A DNA stretch of 64,000 bases from Cyathus striatus (GCA_025738555.1 JAOVFP010000023.1:1736001-1800000); one strand, 5' to 3'; numbered from the stretch's first letter, positions 23,608 to 34,434 are shown. The notes: generated by a model not told the origin, from the letters alone. Translations and numbers: made by a program.

Positions 23608-24018
23608 CGCACGTTAAAGGGCAAGCTTGACGAATCCTAGCTTTGAGTTATATTCTTATTATACATACTAATTAAACTGCCACTATTTCAGCTTGGATTT
23701 GTTTAAACAGCCTTTAATGCACTGTATTGGCCCAGTGCCCACCAACGTAAAGCGGACAAACCCGAGCATGTACGGAAAAGTCCGAGTGTGTGCGGACACA
23801 TCCGAGCGTGGCGGAGAAATCCGAACGTGGATGCACAGCTACTACGCATCTTGGCTCGCCAACATAAACAAAACATGCAACGCACGTTAAAGTGCAAGCT
23901 TGACGAATCCTAGTTTTAGTTACATCCTTTTTATACACACTAAGTTAACTTGTTACACTATATTTTAATTTTTAGTTGTCACTATTTCCAGCTTGAATTT
24001 ATTTGAACAGAATTTAAT
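23608..24018. repeat. Diverged direct repeat, period about 275 bp
   Basis: The segment at 23608-23718, from CGCACGTTAAAGGGCAAGCT through TTGACGAATCCTAG to CACTATTTCAGCTTG...TTTAAT, recurs at 23881-24018 with small changes and an insertion. The CGG-N6-CCG array sits between the copies. A hairpin-forming run (GTCGCTTCGCGAC) precedes the first copy. It may be a fragment of an unclassified mobile element. Confidence 0.7.
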
Positions 24019-24279
24019 CAGTGGTATACTTTTTTGTCTTCAATATTATTCTTATGATTAACTTGCTTCATTTTTACATTAAAAAGCTGGTATAAGGCAC
24101 TCATTTTGAGTTGATTAAAGTGAAAAAATCAAACTATTGACAATGAGCAGAGAGTGTATACGAGCGCGACGCACAAATTCAAGCGTGGCGGATAAATCCG
24201 AGCGTGGCTTGCAAATCTGACGAGCGTTTCGGACAAATCCGAGAATGGCGGAGGAATCCGAGCGTGGCGGCAAAATCCG
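23753..24279. repeat. Two minisatellite arrays of CGG-N6-CCG units, about 19-20 bp each
   Basis: Array 1 has CGG-N6-CCG at 23753, 23773, 23793 and 23812. Array 2 has it at 24189, 24230, 24249 and 24268. The consensus unit is CGGACAAATCCGAGCGTGG. Both arrays are followed by the same block (ATGCACAGCnACTAnGCAT and then GCTCGCCAAC). The 3-bp half-sites and 6-bp spacer match the form bound by Ppr1-type Zn2Cys6 factors; that they act so here is inference. Confidence 0.75.
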
Positions 24280-24466
24280 TACGTGCATGCACAGCCACTA
24301 TGCATTTTCGCTCGCCAACGCAGACAAATAGGGGGAGCAAGCTCCCCCAATAAATCGCGTGACGCAAACCAACAGCAAACTTACGCACACTTACTAACAC
24401 AGTAACACTTATATATCATGTCTCCACTGTCCCCCTCCAGGCTCCGATCCCTCAAAAACAGAAGAC

Positions 24467-25315
24467 ATGGCGCTTAATACAAGTAAGACTGTTACTAAGC
24501 ACGAAACATACTTTTGGGATACAATTGTTTTTTCTGTGGGTGCTTCCATTAAACACTAATTCATATAAGTATTCGATTCTGCCTGCACGATAGGTTCAGG
24601 ATACATTATTCAAAGTACCACGTTACCATTTTCAGTTCAATTCTAGCGTATTCCGTGATTGCTTTTCTCTCCCTCAAGGGAACGGGCCGAAGGAAGGAGA
24701 CAGCGAAGAATACCCCTTAAAGTTGGATGGAATCGATAAGGTGCACTTTGAGCGCTTACTAAAGGTCCTGTACCCAATGTATGTGATGAAATAATCTTTC
24801 AGGTTCCTTGTTCGACATCGGCTAATATTACTTCACTCAGTGATATATCTCTTAAAACACAAGATAAAATGCAAGAACATGATACCCCCGAAGAACTTGA
24901 ACAGTGGACATCTGTCTTAAAACTTTCTACTTTGTACTACATGCTGGCACCTCGCCGTCTGGCCATTGAGCGTTTAGAAAATGTTACCACACATGATCCT
25001 ATCAACCAAATTATTCTTGGCCGATCTTTCAAAATTCCCAATTGGTTTGTGGCAGGGTGTATCAGTTTGGTCAAACGGGATGAAGGTTTTGAACTCTCAG
25101 ATGCAGAAAAATTGGACTATCGTACATCGTTTATCCTCTACAAGTGTCGCGAAACGCGCCAGCCCTATAATAAGCGCAATGCGCACGATTACACACAAAA
25201 AATCTCGAACCTTGTTTATGAAGCATTCAAGGATGAAATAGAGGAGCTGCGAGCGGCTTCCATCGAATACGGCGACGTTCCATCTCCCAGTGGTGCGTAC
25301 TACAATTATTATTGA
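24467..25315 (+). CDS. BTB/POZ domain protein, copy 3
   Basis: Exons 24467-24535, 24594-24778 and 24841-25315, in phase, 242 residues. It starts MALNTSKTVTKHETYFWDTI, continues VQDTLFKVPRYHFQF, RDCFSLPQGNGPKEGD, LKLDGIDKVHFERLLKVLYP, then WTSVLKLSTLYYMLAPRRLAIERL. Intron positions and phases equal those of copy 2, with which it shares most residues, so the two arose by a recent tandem duplication. It ends SPSGAYYNYY, giving a natural end for the family. Its role is unknown beyond BTB-mediated dimerisation. Confidence 0.85.
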
Positions 25316-25624
25316 AAATATTCGAGTATCAATGACATGTCAACAAAAGTTCTACCAGTTGCAATTACTAGTCAACCTAGAGTTCAATATGTTCATTATT
25401 ACGATACTGATAGCGACTAAAAGAGCTTGACTCTGGAGACTTGTCACGAGTATGATCCAACCTCGACACGTCCTGACATGCATACGAACGGACATCGCAG
25501 TAGCAATACAAGAATTTCCTAGTAGACTGGATAATAGGTATGACGTTGGATGGGCCGCACGGTATTGGGTCATATGCAAATCGCGTTGCAACAAGATTGC
25601 CTAAATACAGCCTACCAGAAACAA

Positions 25625-26000
25625 TGGACGTCTGTTTTAAAACTGGCAACATCATATAGCAAGGATCCTATTCGCCGCCCTGCTATACGACTCCATTGAA
25701 CAAATCGTTCTCGGTAGAATACAAGAATACCACAACCGTTCGAGTAAGGCTGCTACGGTTAATCAGCTTGGACAGGTACATTTCCCTTTCGATGCGAAGC
25801 GCTTGGACTCCATTTTTTATACTGCGTCTCTCCTTGCCCGATCTCGCGAGAGGTTCAGAGCTTACCGACCCGGTGAAATACAAGTTGCAACGTTGAGTTC
25901 GCTAGTTCGTGAGAAATTAGAGATAAAGATGAATTCGATGTCGTTGGATGATTCGAAGGCTTCGTATGAATGGGAATGGGAAAGCGGTCCGGGTGAATAG
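25625..26000 (+). pseudogene. BTB family relic (3' half only)
   Basis: The frame from 25625 reads WTSVLKLATSYSKDPIRRPAIRL before a stop, matching the BACK-like part of copies 2 and 3. A second frame then gives IEQIVLGRIQEYHN, matching QIILGRSFKIPN, and a third long frame ends at 26000. The 5' BTB half is missing. Internal stops and frame changes show it is a dead copy. Confidence 0.65.
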
Positions 26001-26338
26001 CTGAACTTTGAGTGGAGCTAGTACTTGTCGCTTTCGCCTTCCGGCCCTATCATAAATTATTCTTGCCTTACTGCATAACATTTAGATGCTCGTACAGCCC
26101 CAGTATCATACTGTACCTTTTTCAGAGATACATAAATGATTGAGAATCGTATGCGAGCGGGAATTGATCCTGGCGAGATGGTGGTCCGAGGTATGAAAAT
26201 AATCCTTGGATTGGTGAGATGGGAAAGTTGTTCACGTGCCACCTTCCATCAGTTCAACTTCAAATTTCAAGCTCAAACATCGTCCTCCATCCTTGCGTAA
26301 AAACTTCACTTCATTCTACTTCTACCAAAATCTAAATA

Positions 26339-28251
26339 CTACAACGAACTAACAGCACGCACAGGCGACCACAAATTCTGCTCATTAAACGCCGCGAGAT
26401 CCCCACTCCCGTCCCCCGAAAACGGCTTGTCGAAATTTATATCGAGGAGCAGTTTCGGTGCAGGCACTTCCTCTGGAACAGATTCTGAGAGGGGGGTTTC
26501 TGGAATCGTAATCGTAAGCGGATTTGAGAGTGGATTTGGGATGGTAGGAGAGCCGATAGTTGTTGTAGATGTATTAGTGGTCGTTGTAGGGATAGTCGTG
26601 GTTGTAGTCGTAGCCTCTGAAGTGTCCTTAGAGGGTAATGGTGGGGGAATGTCTTGGGTATCGTTAATGTTGTCCGTGGTGTTGTCGTTAGTGGCGACGG
26701 GAATGGATACGGGGTCGACTGAGGCCTCAGGCTTCACCTCTTCCACCTTGACCTCCTCTGCTTTTGCTTCCTCCTTCACTTCCTCCGCCTTCACTTCCTC
26801 TACCTTCACCTCTTCCGCTCTCACCTCTTCCACCTCCACAGGCTTTACTTCCTCAGCCTTCACCTCCTCCACCTCCACAGGCTTCACCTCTTCCTCTTTC
26901 CTCTCTCCCTCCCCCTTCCCACTATCCCCCAAAGGTATCACCACCTCACCGTCCCCCCCTCGCATTTTTCCCTGCCCCTCCCCTCCTTCCTCCCCGAGGG
27001 GTAGTCCCAACAGGTGTCCCAGGGCGGGTGGCACCATCCTCCGCAGAGGAGCCAAAGAGGTCCTTAGCGATGGGGGTGGGACCTCCACTTCCTTCTTCAA
27101 CGGGGACGGGGACGGAGGCGGGGGTTTCTGGCGCTGCTGTTGCTGTTGTTGCTGCGGCTGGTTCCGACCCTTCTTTGCCTGAAGCTTCTTCTCCGCTGCC
27201 GTTGGTTTCTGGAGCACCGGAGGTGCTGGAGGTGTTAACGGCGGGGAGGGTTGGCTTACTTGCTCCTGAGCCGGTGCGGGTGCCGTTGAGGTGTGGTTCT
27301 CCTGAGGAGGAGCTGGTGCTGTTGGTGTTGCCGTTGATGTGCGGCTCGGCGGTATGTCCATTATCGACGGGGGAAGGGACTATGAAACAGAAGAGTTAGC
27401 CAGCAGAAAGACGGTATGACAAGAAGGCGTCACCAATCCACCTGGAGAGATGGGGTCATCATCAGGAGAAGCGATAACCGGCACTGGAATCCCAAATAAT
27501 TCCCTAACAATCTTGTTCAGCTCGGTCCCTCGCACATTCGACACAGTCGGACTGCGCAGGCCGTTCGCTGTCACATTTGCTCTTGCGTACTCTCTCGCTC
27601 GGGCTATCATGAGAGTAGTCTCCATGCCTAGTTGAAGACCTTCAGGGAGCGTTAGGGGTTCTTCACGTTCGCAGAGGGCGGCGTAGCGCGGGATGAGGAG
27701 GTTGCGATCGACGTCGCTGGAGTGGTATGCGACGATGCGATCGATGTCTGGACAGGGCAGTTTTTCCATTTCGCGCACGGCGAGGGATTTGACCTCGGGG
27801 AATGTCCAGCGGTGGGAGAGCGAGAGGATTGTCATCCAGTCTTCTATTGGGGCTTTGTAGAGGGAGTATCTCCTGTGTGGGACTTATTATTTGGGAAGGT
27901 TAGGAAGGAAAGCAACGTACGGGTTGTAGAACACCCAAAGGAATTTGGCGAATTCGACCGGTCGAACGCCTTCGAGGATTATGGCAGAGGATTCGTTGAC
28001 ACCTAGACGGCTTGCGCCTGGTGAAGCGGGGGTAGTGAGTTTCCCGCGGAAGTACGACGACTCGCGTTCGAAAAAGTATCTGTGGACTCTAAATTGTACA
28101 TTGTCAATCTATGATGATTGTCAGCTGCGGTGATGCTAATAGTAAGAGATAAATGGCGTACAAGGAAATACAAATCGCCTCCATTGATATAAAATTCTTC
28201 ATGGCGGACGACAGAGACGAAAGAGCCTGAGGCTGAGTTGCGGTGAGACAT
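26339..28251 (-). CDS. BTB/POZ protein, copy 5, with low-complexity tail and two possible C-termini
   Basis: Exons 28251-28162, 28108-27921, 27872-27434 and 27379-26339 give 585 residues. The BTB part reads RHEEFYINGGDLYFL, IDNVQFRVHRYFFERES, GVRPVEFAKFLWVFYNP and WMTILSLSHRWTFPEVKSLAV. The tail is Pro/Gln-rich, then has repeats of VEEVKAEEVK, then Thr runs. The donor of the third exon is ambiguous. Using 27434 leads to this long tail. Using 27442, 8 nt earlier, shifts the frame to a shorter tail ending RGGRRGGAGKNARGGR with a stop at 26946, 380 residues in all. The paralog at 29226-30189 uses the phase that matches the shorter form. Which is made cannot be decided from sequence. Confidence 0.75.
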
Positions 28252-29225
28252 GGCGAGGAGGAGTTCCGCCTGTTGTGCAAGAGATGGGAGAGAGAGGGGG
28301 GTGGGTTCGCTTATGATTTTGCGTCGTAGATACTCGGTATTTGAATCCAGGGCTTGAGGGCGAACACGTGTAATTTTTTTTCGTTTTTATAAAACACGTT
28401 TTTGTTTTTGTTTCATAGGCAGGGCTCTCGTCCGATCTACACGAGGTTGCCGCCAGTCGTGTGCAACGTAACCAAAGCGTGGTTTCTGCACTGTGATCGG
28501 AGCATTGCTACGGAGCCGTTTTATGACTTGTGGCTAGGAGATATAAGTATCTTTGAAGAGTTGTAGATTGCTGTAGTACTGGGGCCTGGGGGATGCAGGG
28601 ATGCAGGGATACTAGGATACTGGGATTGAGGAAGACGAAAGAACAGACATAAGAAAGCGTGCGAAATATCGCTTGTCGTCCGTCGATCCGATAAACGCTT
28701 GATGCAAATAAGAAACCGGTGCTCCTCCCGGTCCCCCTCATGTTCTCCCCTATTCTCCCATCGACACGTAAATTCCGCCACTTTGCACACCTCCACCGAT
28801 ACTTTGTACAGCGGAGATTGCGCCCCATGTGCATTGTTCGCACTGTCCAGCGGCACCCGCTAATGGATGGGAAGAAGGGAAGAATGCTCCAAGGACAATG
28901 AGAATAATCAATAACGTCTTCAAAACCACAACTCCGAAATTAATCAACTCTCCCATGTCCATGATTCATCAACTTTTTGTTCCGCCGTAAGTCCGTTGAC
29001 TCGAATCTAACAACTACTCGTGTCTGCATAGCATTCATACACGCCTTCATAATCGATTTAATGATTCGATTCCAGAGTCAAAGATATTACATACGTAAAA
29101 CCAGGTAGAACAAGATTATTTATTATGCAATTACACGACTAAAGATACAACAATGAAGTAGCGAGAAAACGATAGCAGAACAATGAACCCAATCGAAACT
29201 AATGCAACCCTCCGAACCATAATGC
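28252..29225. other. Intergenic, no gene recognised
   Basis: The upstream flank of BTB copy 5 and the 3' flank of copy 6. Small frames on both strands near 28500-28900 overlap one another and have no motif. Confidence 0.5.
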
Positions 29226-30189
29226 TCATAACGCTCTCCCGTACTTACGTCCATTGAACCCGTTTTGCGCGGGCGGTCTGAGTGTTCTACTCGAAGATGC
29301 TAAAAGGGGCGGCGTAATCAGTACATGTCTGAAATCTCAGCTAGGTAACATACCCGTAGGTGTTTCCGGCGACACATCCCCCGCCCCAAATGGCGGATAA
29401 TAATCCGGCGCAATACCAAACATCTCCAGCACCGCCGTATCCACTTCCCGTCTCCCCATCCCACTAGGCAACGGACTCCGTCCCTCATCCGCAGGGTTCG
29501 CCCTCAACCTCTCCCTCGCCTGCCCAATAAGAATAGCCATCTCCATCCCCAACTCCATTCCCTCCTCCAACGTCAACGGTGCGTCCCGCGAACACAATTC
29601 CGAAATCAAAGGGACGAGGAAGAGCGTGTCCGCATTGTACTTTTTGTACAGCGCCAGCCGGCGCACAGTGGGCATGTCGTGTTTATGTAGTTCCCGAATG
29701 GCCAGTTTTGTTATTTCGGGGAATGTCCAACGTTCGGAGAGGGAGAGGATAGTGAGCCAGTCCGAGACGTTGGACCATTCGTATACGCTGAACTTTCTAT
29801 TGTTCTCGTTAACCTCTCCATACTAATCAGAGAAAGGGGAAGGACGAACGGGTTATAAAAGATTCTTAGAAATACAGCCAGTTCCTCTGGCTCTGCGTCG
29901 ACCTTGATAGCATTCGAATCTGAAGTCCCTTCCCTTTTCTTCCCCGGAGAGACGGGGACCATGATCATCTTGTTGAACTTGGGTGACTCGCGCGCGAAAA
30001 AGTATCCATGCACACGGAAGAGCGTGTCTTTTGCCTTTACTTTTTGCTGTTAGTATTATCACATGTGGAAGCAGGGAGGGAGCGGACGAGTAAATGTAAA
30101 TCTCCCCCGATGAGGTAGAATTCCTTGTGGTGCTTTACATGAGAGAACTCCTGTTCCTCCGTATCGTAAGGGCGGTGAAGTGCGGGCAT
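29226..30189 (-). CDS. BTB/POZ domain protein, copy 6
   Basis: Exons 30189-30088, 30034-29850, 29796-29354 and 29299-29226, in phase, 267 residues. It starts MPALHRPYDTEEQEF and has the BTB blocks HHKEFYLIGGDLHLL, AKDTLFRVHGYFFARES, AEPEELAVFLRIFYNP and WLTILSLSERWTFPEITKLAI. It ends with a short basic tail (LRPPAQNGFNGRKYGRAL). Closest to copy 5, with the same four-exon layout. In the first intron the AG nearest the branch point (ACTAACAG) is skipped for a later AAAG; this is needed to keep AKDTLFRV in frame. FRVHG is close to the usual FRVHR of the family. Confidence 0.85.
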
Positions 30190-31205
30190 TGTACGTGGCG
30201 CTGCCAGTGGCGAACGGCGAGTGTACAAGTGGAAGTGAAAGTGAAAGGTAGAAGATAGAAAGATAGAGGGGATACTAGATAGGGGGTAGGTAAGAACGTT
30301 GTCGGTATTATTATCGCATCTCCATGCCATTTTAACGCTCACACGTGTAGAGCTTAATATACCCACAATCTATACTTCATCCATCAATACCTCACGAATG
30401 TAGATGAGATGTCATTACGAGCGGGATTGATGTCAGATTAATGTGTTAATTCGGGTTCTATAAGGATTCCAGTTGACCGTACATAGGGGCAGAAGGAGTT
30501 TTCGAGAACGGAGGAACGGATATAGAAACTCGTTATCTGCATTCGCTGACTTCAAAAAGCGTGGCTGGGGCGTGATGAATTAGAGATAGATCCTCAAGCA
30601 ATGGAAAAAAGATCTGTTCTGTGCGAGTTGTCTGTCATGAAAATCCTGCTGCGGCGAGTACTATAGACCCTATACTGCGCTGAAGATCCAGCTGCGAAGG
30701 ATGGACCTTGCTCAGTGAATGCAGTAAATGTTTCGTTTACCTCTGCATCATGTATGGAATGATGCATGAGGTAGACATGCGTTGGAGCGATCGTATCCTA
30801 TGACTGCGGTGTGGCTAAGCAAAGATAAACTCTTGTTCTTTTGAGCGGTTGTTATTCAATAGAGTTTGAGAATAGTCGAGAGGTAGAAGACCTACTGTGA
30901 GGACCCACACTGGATAAACTATTCACTGCGGGCGACTCTGGGAACCAAGCTGGCAGTGTGGTGGCTCGGCAAGGGTACCTAGCCTTAATAGATTCTGGGC
31001 TAGGGCTTAGATCATTGCAGTTGGGGCCGTCGGAGAAGATATCTAAAACCTTCCACCCTGTAGTCTTATCTCTCTCGCTGCCACGACTTTGTGTATTAGA
31101 ATAGCATACACTATATCGTACTAAACGTATATTGACTAAGACGATAAGCAATAGCAGAAGACAATCATTTAACAGCACTCACAATACACAACTAATCCCC
31201 AGCGT
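30190..31205. other. Intergenic, no gene recognised
   Basis: The upstream flank of BTB copy 6 and the 3' flank of the PARG-like gene. No frame here shows a motif. Confidence 0.5.
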
Positions 31206-32388
31206 TCATCGCACAGAAACAGAAGAATCAAAAGTCCGCTCGAAAACCCCAAACGTCTCCTTCCCCAGCACCGCAAATACAACACGATCAAACGAGTGTC
31301 TAAACCTTGCAGTGTCCCCCACCAGCAGCGCTTTCCAAATATCAGCAACAAGCGGTACCCTATTCCGAAACACACCCGTGCCAAAACTGCCAAGTACCAC
31401 GTTCCGAATACCTTGCTTTTCAAAGAGATACAAAACGCGAGCCATTCGCTCTTTTATCGTATCTTCAATCATGTTTTCATGTTCCGGGTTACTCTTTAAG
31501 TTTCGTCGGACCACGCCGGCGTTTACAGCTGCACTGGTTATGATGTCTACTTCGAGTGGTGTTTCCCATGCGCCTTTGTCGTCCCGTATTAGAAGAACAC
31601 CAGGGGAGTAGATCATAGCGTGCGAGTAGAACCCGTCTTTTGGGTCTGCTTTGTGCAAGGTATAGAACTTTTGTGCTGGTGGTGTTGTTAGGCTGGGGTA
31701 GAGGGTTGAAGACCTTGCTATTGACTCTTCCTAGAGTATTGTCAGTAAATATAAGATGGTCCACGTGTCACTGTACCTGGGCTTGAGCTCCGTTTTGAAA
31801 CCCGCCACCAGGGTTCTTTGCAGAGGCAAAGTTGAGAATGCCAATTCGGTTGTTGGGTACAGGGCTCGAGGCTAGGATGTCTGATAGTAGACGCGCTCCT
31901 GCCAGCGTGGATATCTCCTTCGTTATGATCTGAACTAATGTTGCAAGCTCAGTCGTGGTGACCGAAGAAGCCCATTCCGCAAGACTTGAGTCGGCCGCAA
32001 ATAGCAATGTGCGCTCTTTCATAGTGTCCACAGTTTCTTTAAGATCATAGGACATTCCATTAACTTCGTATGCGCCCTCGTCGAGTTTTTGAAGAGTGGA
32101 AGCGGCGATCTCGCGAAGTCCATTCCTAGCATTCGCAGTACTAGGCTTCTGAGTCCACATCGTTGTCCTAGTCTCCATTGGGGACGCGTCAGCGAAAGAC
32201 AGTATTGGGTGACAGGCTTGTTGTACCTGCTTAAAGCGTTGAGAATTAGTAAACGATGGTTTCGAGGAAACATTCTTAAGCCTTGGAATGGATGACTCCA
32301 GGTGTCCTAGCGGTTCCGAGGCTCCGCTACCCTGCTGAATACATATAACGTGATGCGCCGCGTCACAGCCGGGGCTCGAGCAATCCAT
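31206..32388 (-). CDS. Microbial-type poly(ADP-ribose) glycohydrolase (TIGR02452-like)
   Basis: Two exons, 32388-31777 and 31730-31206, phase 0, 378 residues. The core reads RIGILNFASAKNPGGGFQNG then AQAQ at the exon end joined to EES. This forms the GGG-x(6-8)-QEE signature of bacterial and fungal PARG macrodomains, which bind and cut ADP-ribose polymers. Further family blocks are YSPGVLLIRDD, VDIITSAAVNAG, ERMARVLYLFEKQGIRNVVLGSFGTGVF and FDRVVFAVL. The N-terminus before METRTTMW (alternative start 32178) is not family-like and could be leader. The catalytic double Glu sits across the intron, so splicing is essential for activity. Confidence 0.88.
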
Positions 32389-32601
32389 CGATGTTTATGG
32401 AACTTAGTTGGAACCAGTACGCTGACGCAGTGACGGAGGAATTCCTTATCTTACCAGTCATTTGTTGCGTCTGTTGATACAATTCAAACTTGCAGCTCGC
32501 TGCAGTGCGAATGGATTCAATGCTATTAAACTTCCAGAAAGGCAAAATCAGGAAGACAAAATGCAGAACAGACTGTTCTTTACCACTGACTGGCTTGTCT
32601 A

Positions 32602-33378
32602 TCAAACTTTCTTCCCCCGTGTCACAGGACCACTCTTCCACCTGTTCTCCAAATTTGAGTCTGTCGCCCATGTCCCAATCAACTTCCCTCCTTTCCATTC
32701 GTCGAGGAATGCTTTCCGCGCCTCTGTTACGCCAGTACTCGGCTTTCCGTCAATCGTCGCGTCCTCGAGGTTCAGTTCCCAAGCGCCCCTTCTGCCTTCA
32801 ATCTCGACGAGAAGCTGGCTTGGTCTCCTGCCCTCGCGCAATGAGCAGATTCTAAGTGGTATCAAGAATCCTCCGGTTTCCTTGTGGTCGAATGTCTGCA
32901 TGAAGAGAAGCTGCCGCGGTTTCTTTGGCTGCGCTGAGATCTCGAAGGTCCTAGGTGTGAGTGTTAAGGCGCGAACGACGCGAGAGCGGGCGTGTAGTAT
33001 GCCTCCGGCGATACCGCAGCCTGATGCAATGAAGACTGCGCATAATCCTGCACGTTGCCATGTCGGTCGAAGCTCCCATTTCGGCTGGGCTTCAGCAGCA
33101 GCTTCCGGAGCGGCGTCAGGTGTGTTTGGCGTTGGAGGTGCCGGAACACGGTCTGTCCAATGGTTCCACGTCAGAATTGCGGAATTAGAACTTACTAAAG
33201 ATGAATGTCGGTAGTAAGCAAAGTAGAAGTTGATTACTCACAAGAATATAAGATCTGCGGCTACCCCAAGCCACACCCAACGTATCCAACGTGGTGGGCG
33301 TTGCTTAAAAAGTGGTGGTTGCGCCTGAGTGGCGATGGCTTTTACTGTCGCTGCATATTCTCTTTTTGCTGCAGACAT
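32602..33378 (-). CDS. Two-helix membrane protein, probably mitochondrial (TMEM223-like)
   Basis: Exons 33378-33242 and 33190-32602, in phase, 241 residues. The start gives a basic N-terminus (MSAAKREYAATVKAIATQAQ). A first helix (WVWLGVAADLIFLFSN) spans the exon junction and a second (LCAVFIASGCGIAGGILHA) lies near residue 100. Then comes a soluble C-terminal half with LIPLRICSL, EIEGRRGAWELNLEDATI and a basic end. Two close helices, a GCG motif in the second and a beta-rich matrix-type tail resemble TMEM223, a cytochrome-oxidase assembly factor; this is from layout, not a confirmed match. The plus-strand frame at 32462-33214 is its shadow. Confidence 0.65.
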
Positions 33379-34043
33379 TAGGAAGAAATAGACTGATAAG
33401 GTGACGTGGAGGAACTGCTTGTTGCTGCCGTACAACTTTACAAGACCCTCCTACGGTCGCGTCCGCCGCTGAGAGTCGAGATGGAAGCTAATGTCATTTG
33501 AAATAAATACGTACAAATAAATGTAGTGAGTTCGTTGCAAACAACTTTTCTCCAACTTTTCTCAGTAACTTTTTCATTGCCACTTTTTCAACAACTTAGT
33601 TAAACTTCAAGCACTCGAAAGACTTTAAGCCTCAAATCCAAGGCATAGTTACAGAAAAGAGGACAAAATGGCGCTTTACTCGACTCCCGTGAGTCCCTTC
33701 TCTCTTCAAAGCCTTTTTCCTTTCGACTCCATATTTTAGCCAAAGTAAGTATATTAATTTATAAAGCTGAACTACATTGGCTTTTGCCCTTCCTTTACGG
33801 CACTCAAGCAAACTTACATTTACCCATATCTCTGACCGTCCCCTCCTGGTTACTTTGAAGGTTCAGCTTTATATAGATCCATAGTATGTTCCACAAGTTT
33901 CAGGGTGTCGGAACTTGTTTGCATGATACGGATCTCAAAAATCTAGATTCTCGAAGCTGGTAATTATCAACATGCTTCCCAGTTTGGTGATCTTTGTCAA
34001 CTAGTAACAAGTCTTGGCTGCCCCTTCTGTGTTATGTGAAAAG
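33379..34043. other. Intergenic, no gene recognised
   Basis: AT-rich promoter region between a minus-strand and a plus-strand gene. It contains repeated short ACTTTTTC-type words near 33550 but no coding. Confidence 0.5.
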
Positions 34044-34051
34044 TATAAATA
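34044..34051 (+). promoter_or_regulatory. TATA box of the cysteine-rich gene at 34249
   Basis: TATAAATA, about 205 nt upstream of the ATG. The long distance is explained by a leader with an intron at 34188-34235 (GTAAGC...TCTAG), and perhaps a second at about 34120-34171. Confidence 0.6.
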
Positions 34052-34248
34052 ATGTATCCATCCCTTCAAGAGCTCACATACAACTTCACAACCTCCTCAA
34101 GCTAACTATTCACTTGGTATGTGGAGATCTAAGCAGGGAGTTGCTATTCTAAAATTGATATTATTTTTCAGTTATTCTTTATTGCATGTAAGCAAGTTAG
34201 AAGGACCTTTCGACTCTTCTAACATTACGTTCTAGCCAGCCAAACGAA

Positions 34249-34434
34249 ATGAAACAGTTCTCTGCCGTCATTATTTTTATGATAGCTGCACTGTCCACTC
34301 AGTGCCAGGGCCGTAGTGTTGAGGCGCGCGCCAGTATATGCACCAAGGCCTGCTTCCCCGAGCCTCCAACATGCGGAAGCGGATCGCACGCTGAGCAAAA
34401 CGGGCCATGCTGGAACTGTTGCAGTGATAATTAG
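34249..34434 (+). CDS. Small secreted cysteine-rich protein, CWxCC family, one domain
   Basis: A single coding exon of 61 residues. A signal peptide (MKQFSAVIIFMIAALSTQCQ) is followed by a short linker and one cysteine module: C-x3-C-x6-C-x11-C-x2-C-C, with CWNCC at the end. The same exact spacing occurs three times in the protein at 35792-36217 and once in that at 61860-62081. Six cysteines could form three disulfides, typical of small apoplastic proteins or effectors, but no function is known to me. The signal peptide and leader intron closely resemble those of the gene at 61860 (both contain ALSTQCQGRS), so these two are the nearest relatives. Confidence 0.85.
   Translation: MKQFSAVIIFMIAALSTQCQGRSVEARASICTKACFPEPPTCGSGSHAEQNGPCWNCCSDN

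Noticed and set aside
26427..27182. Plus-strand open frame of 251 codons
   Set aside because: It is antisense to the BTB copy 5 tail. Its Thr/Ser/Gly composition is the mirror of the repetitive minus-strand coding.
32462..33214. Plus-strand frame of 250 codons
   Set aside because: Antisense to the two-helix membrane protein, whose exons splice in phase and have membrane segments.
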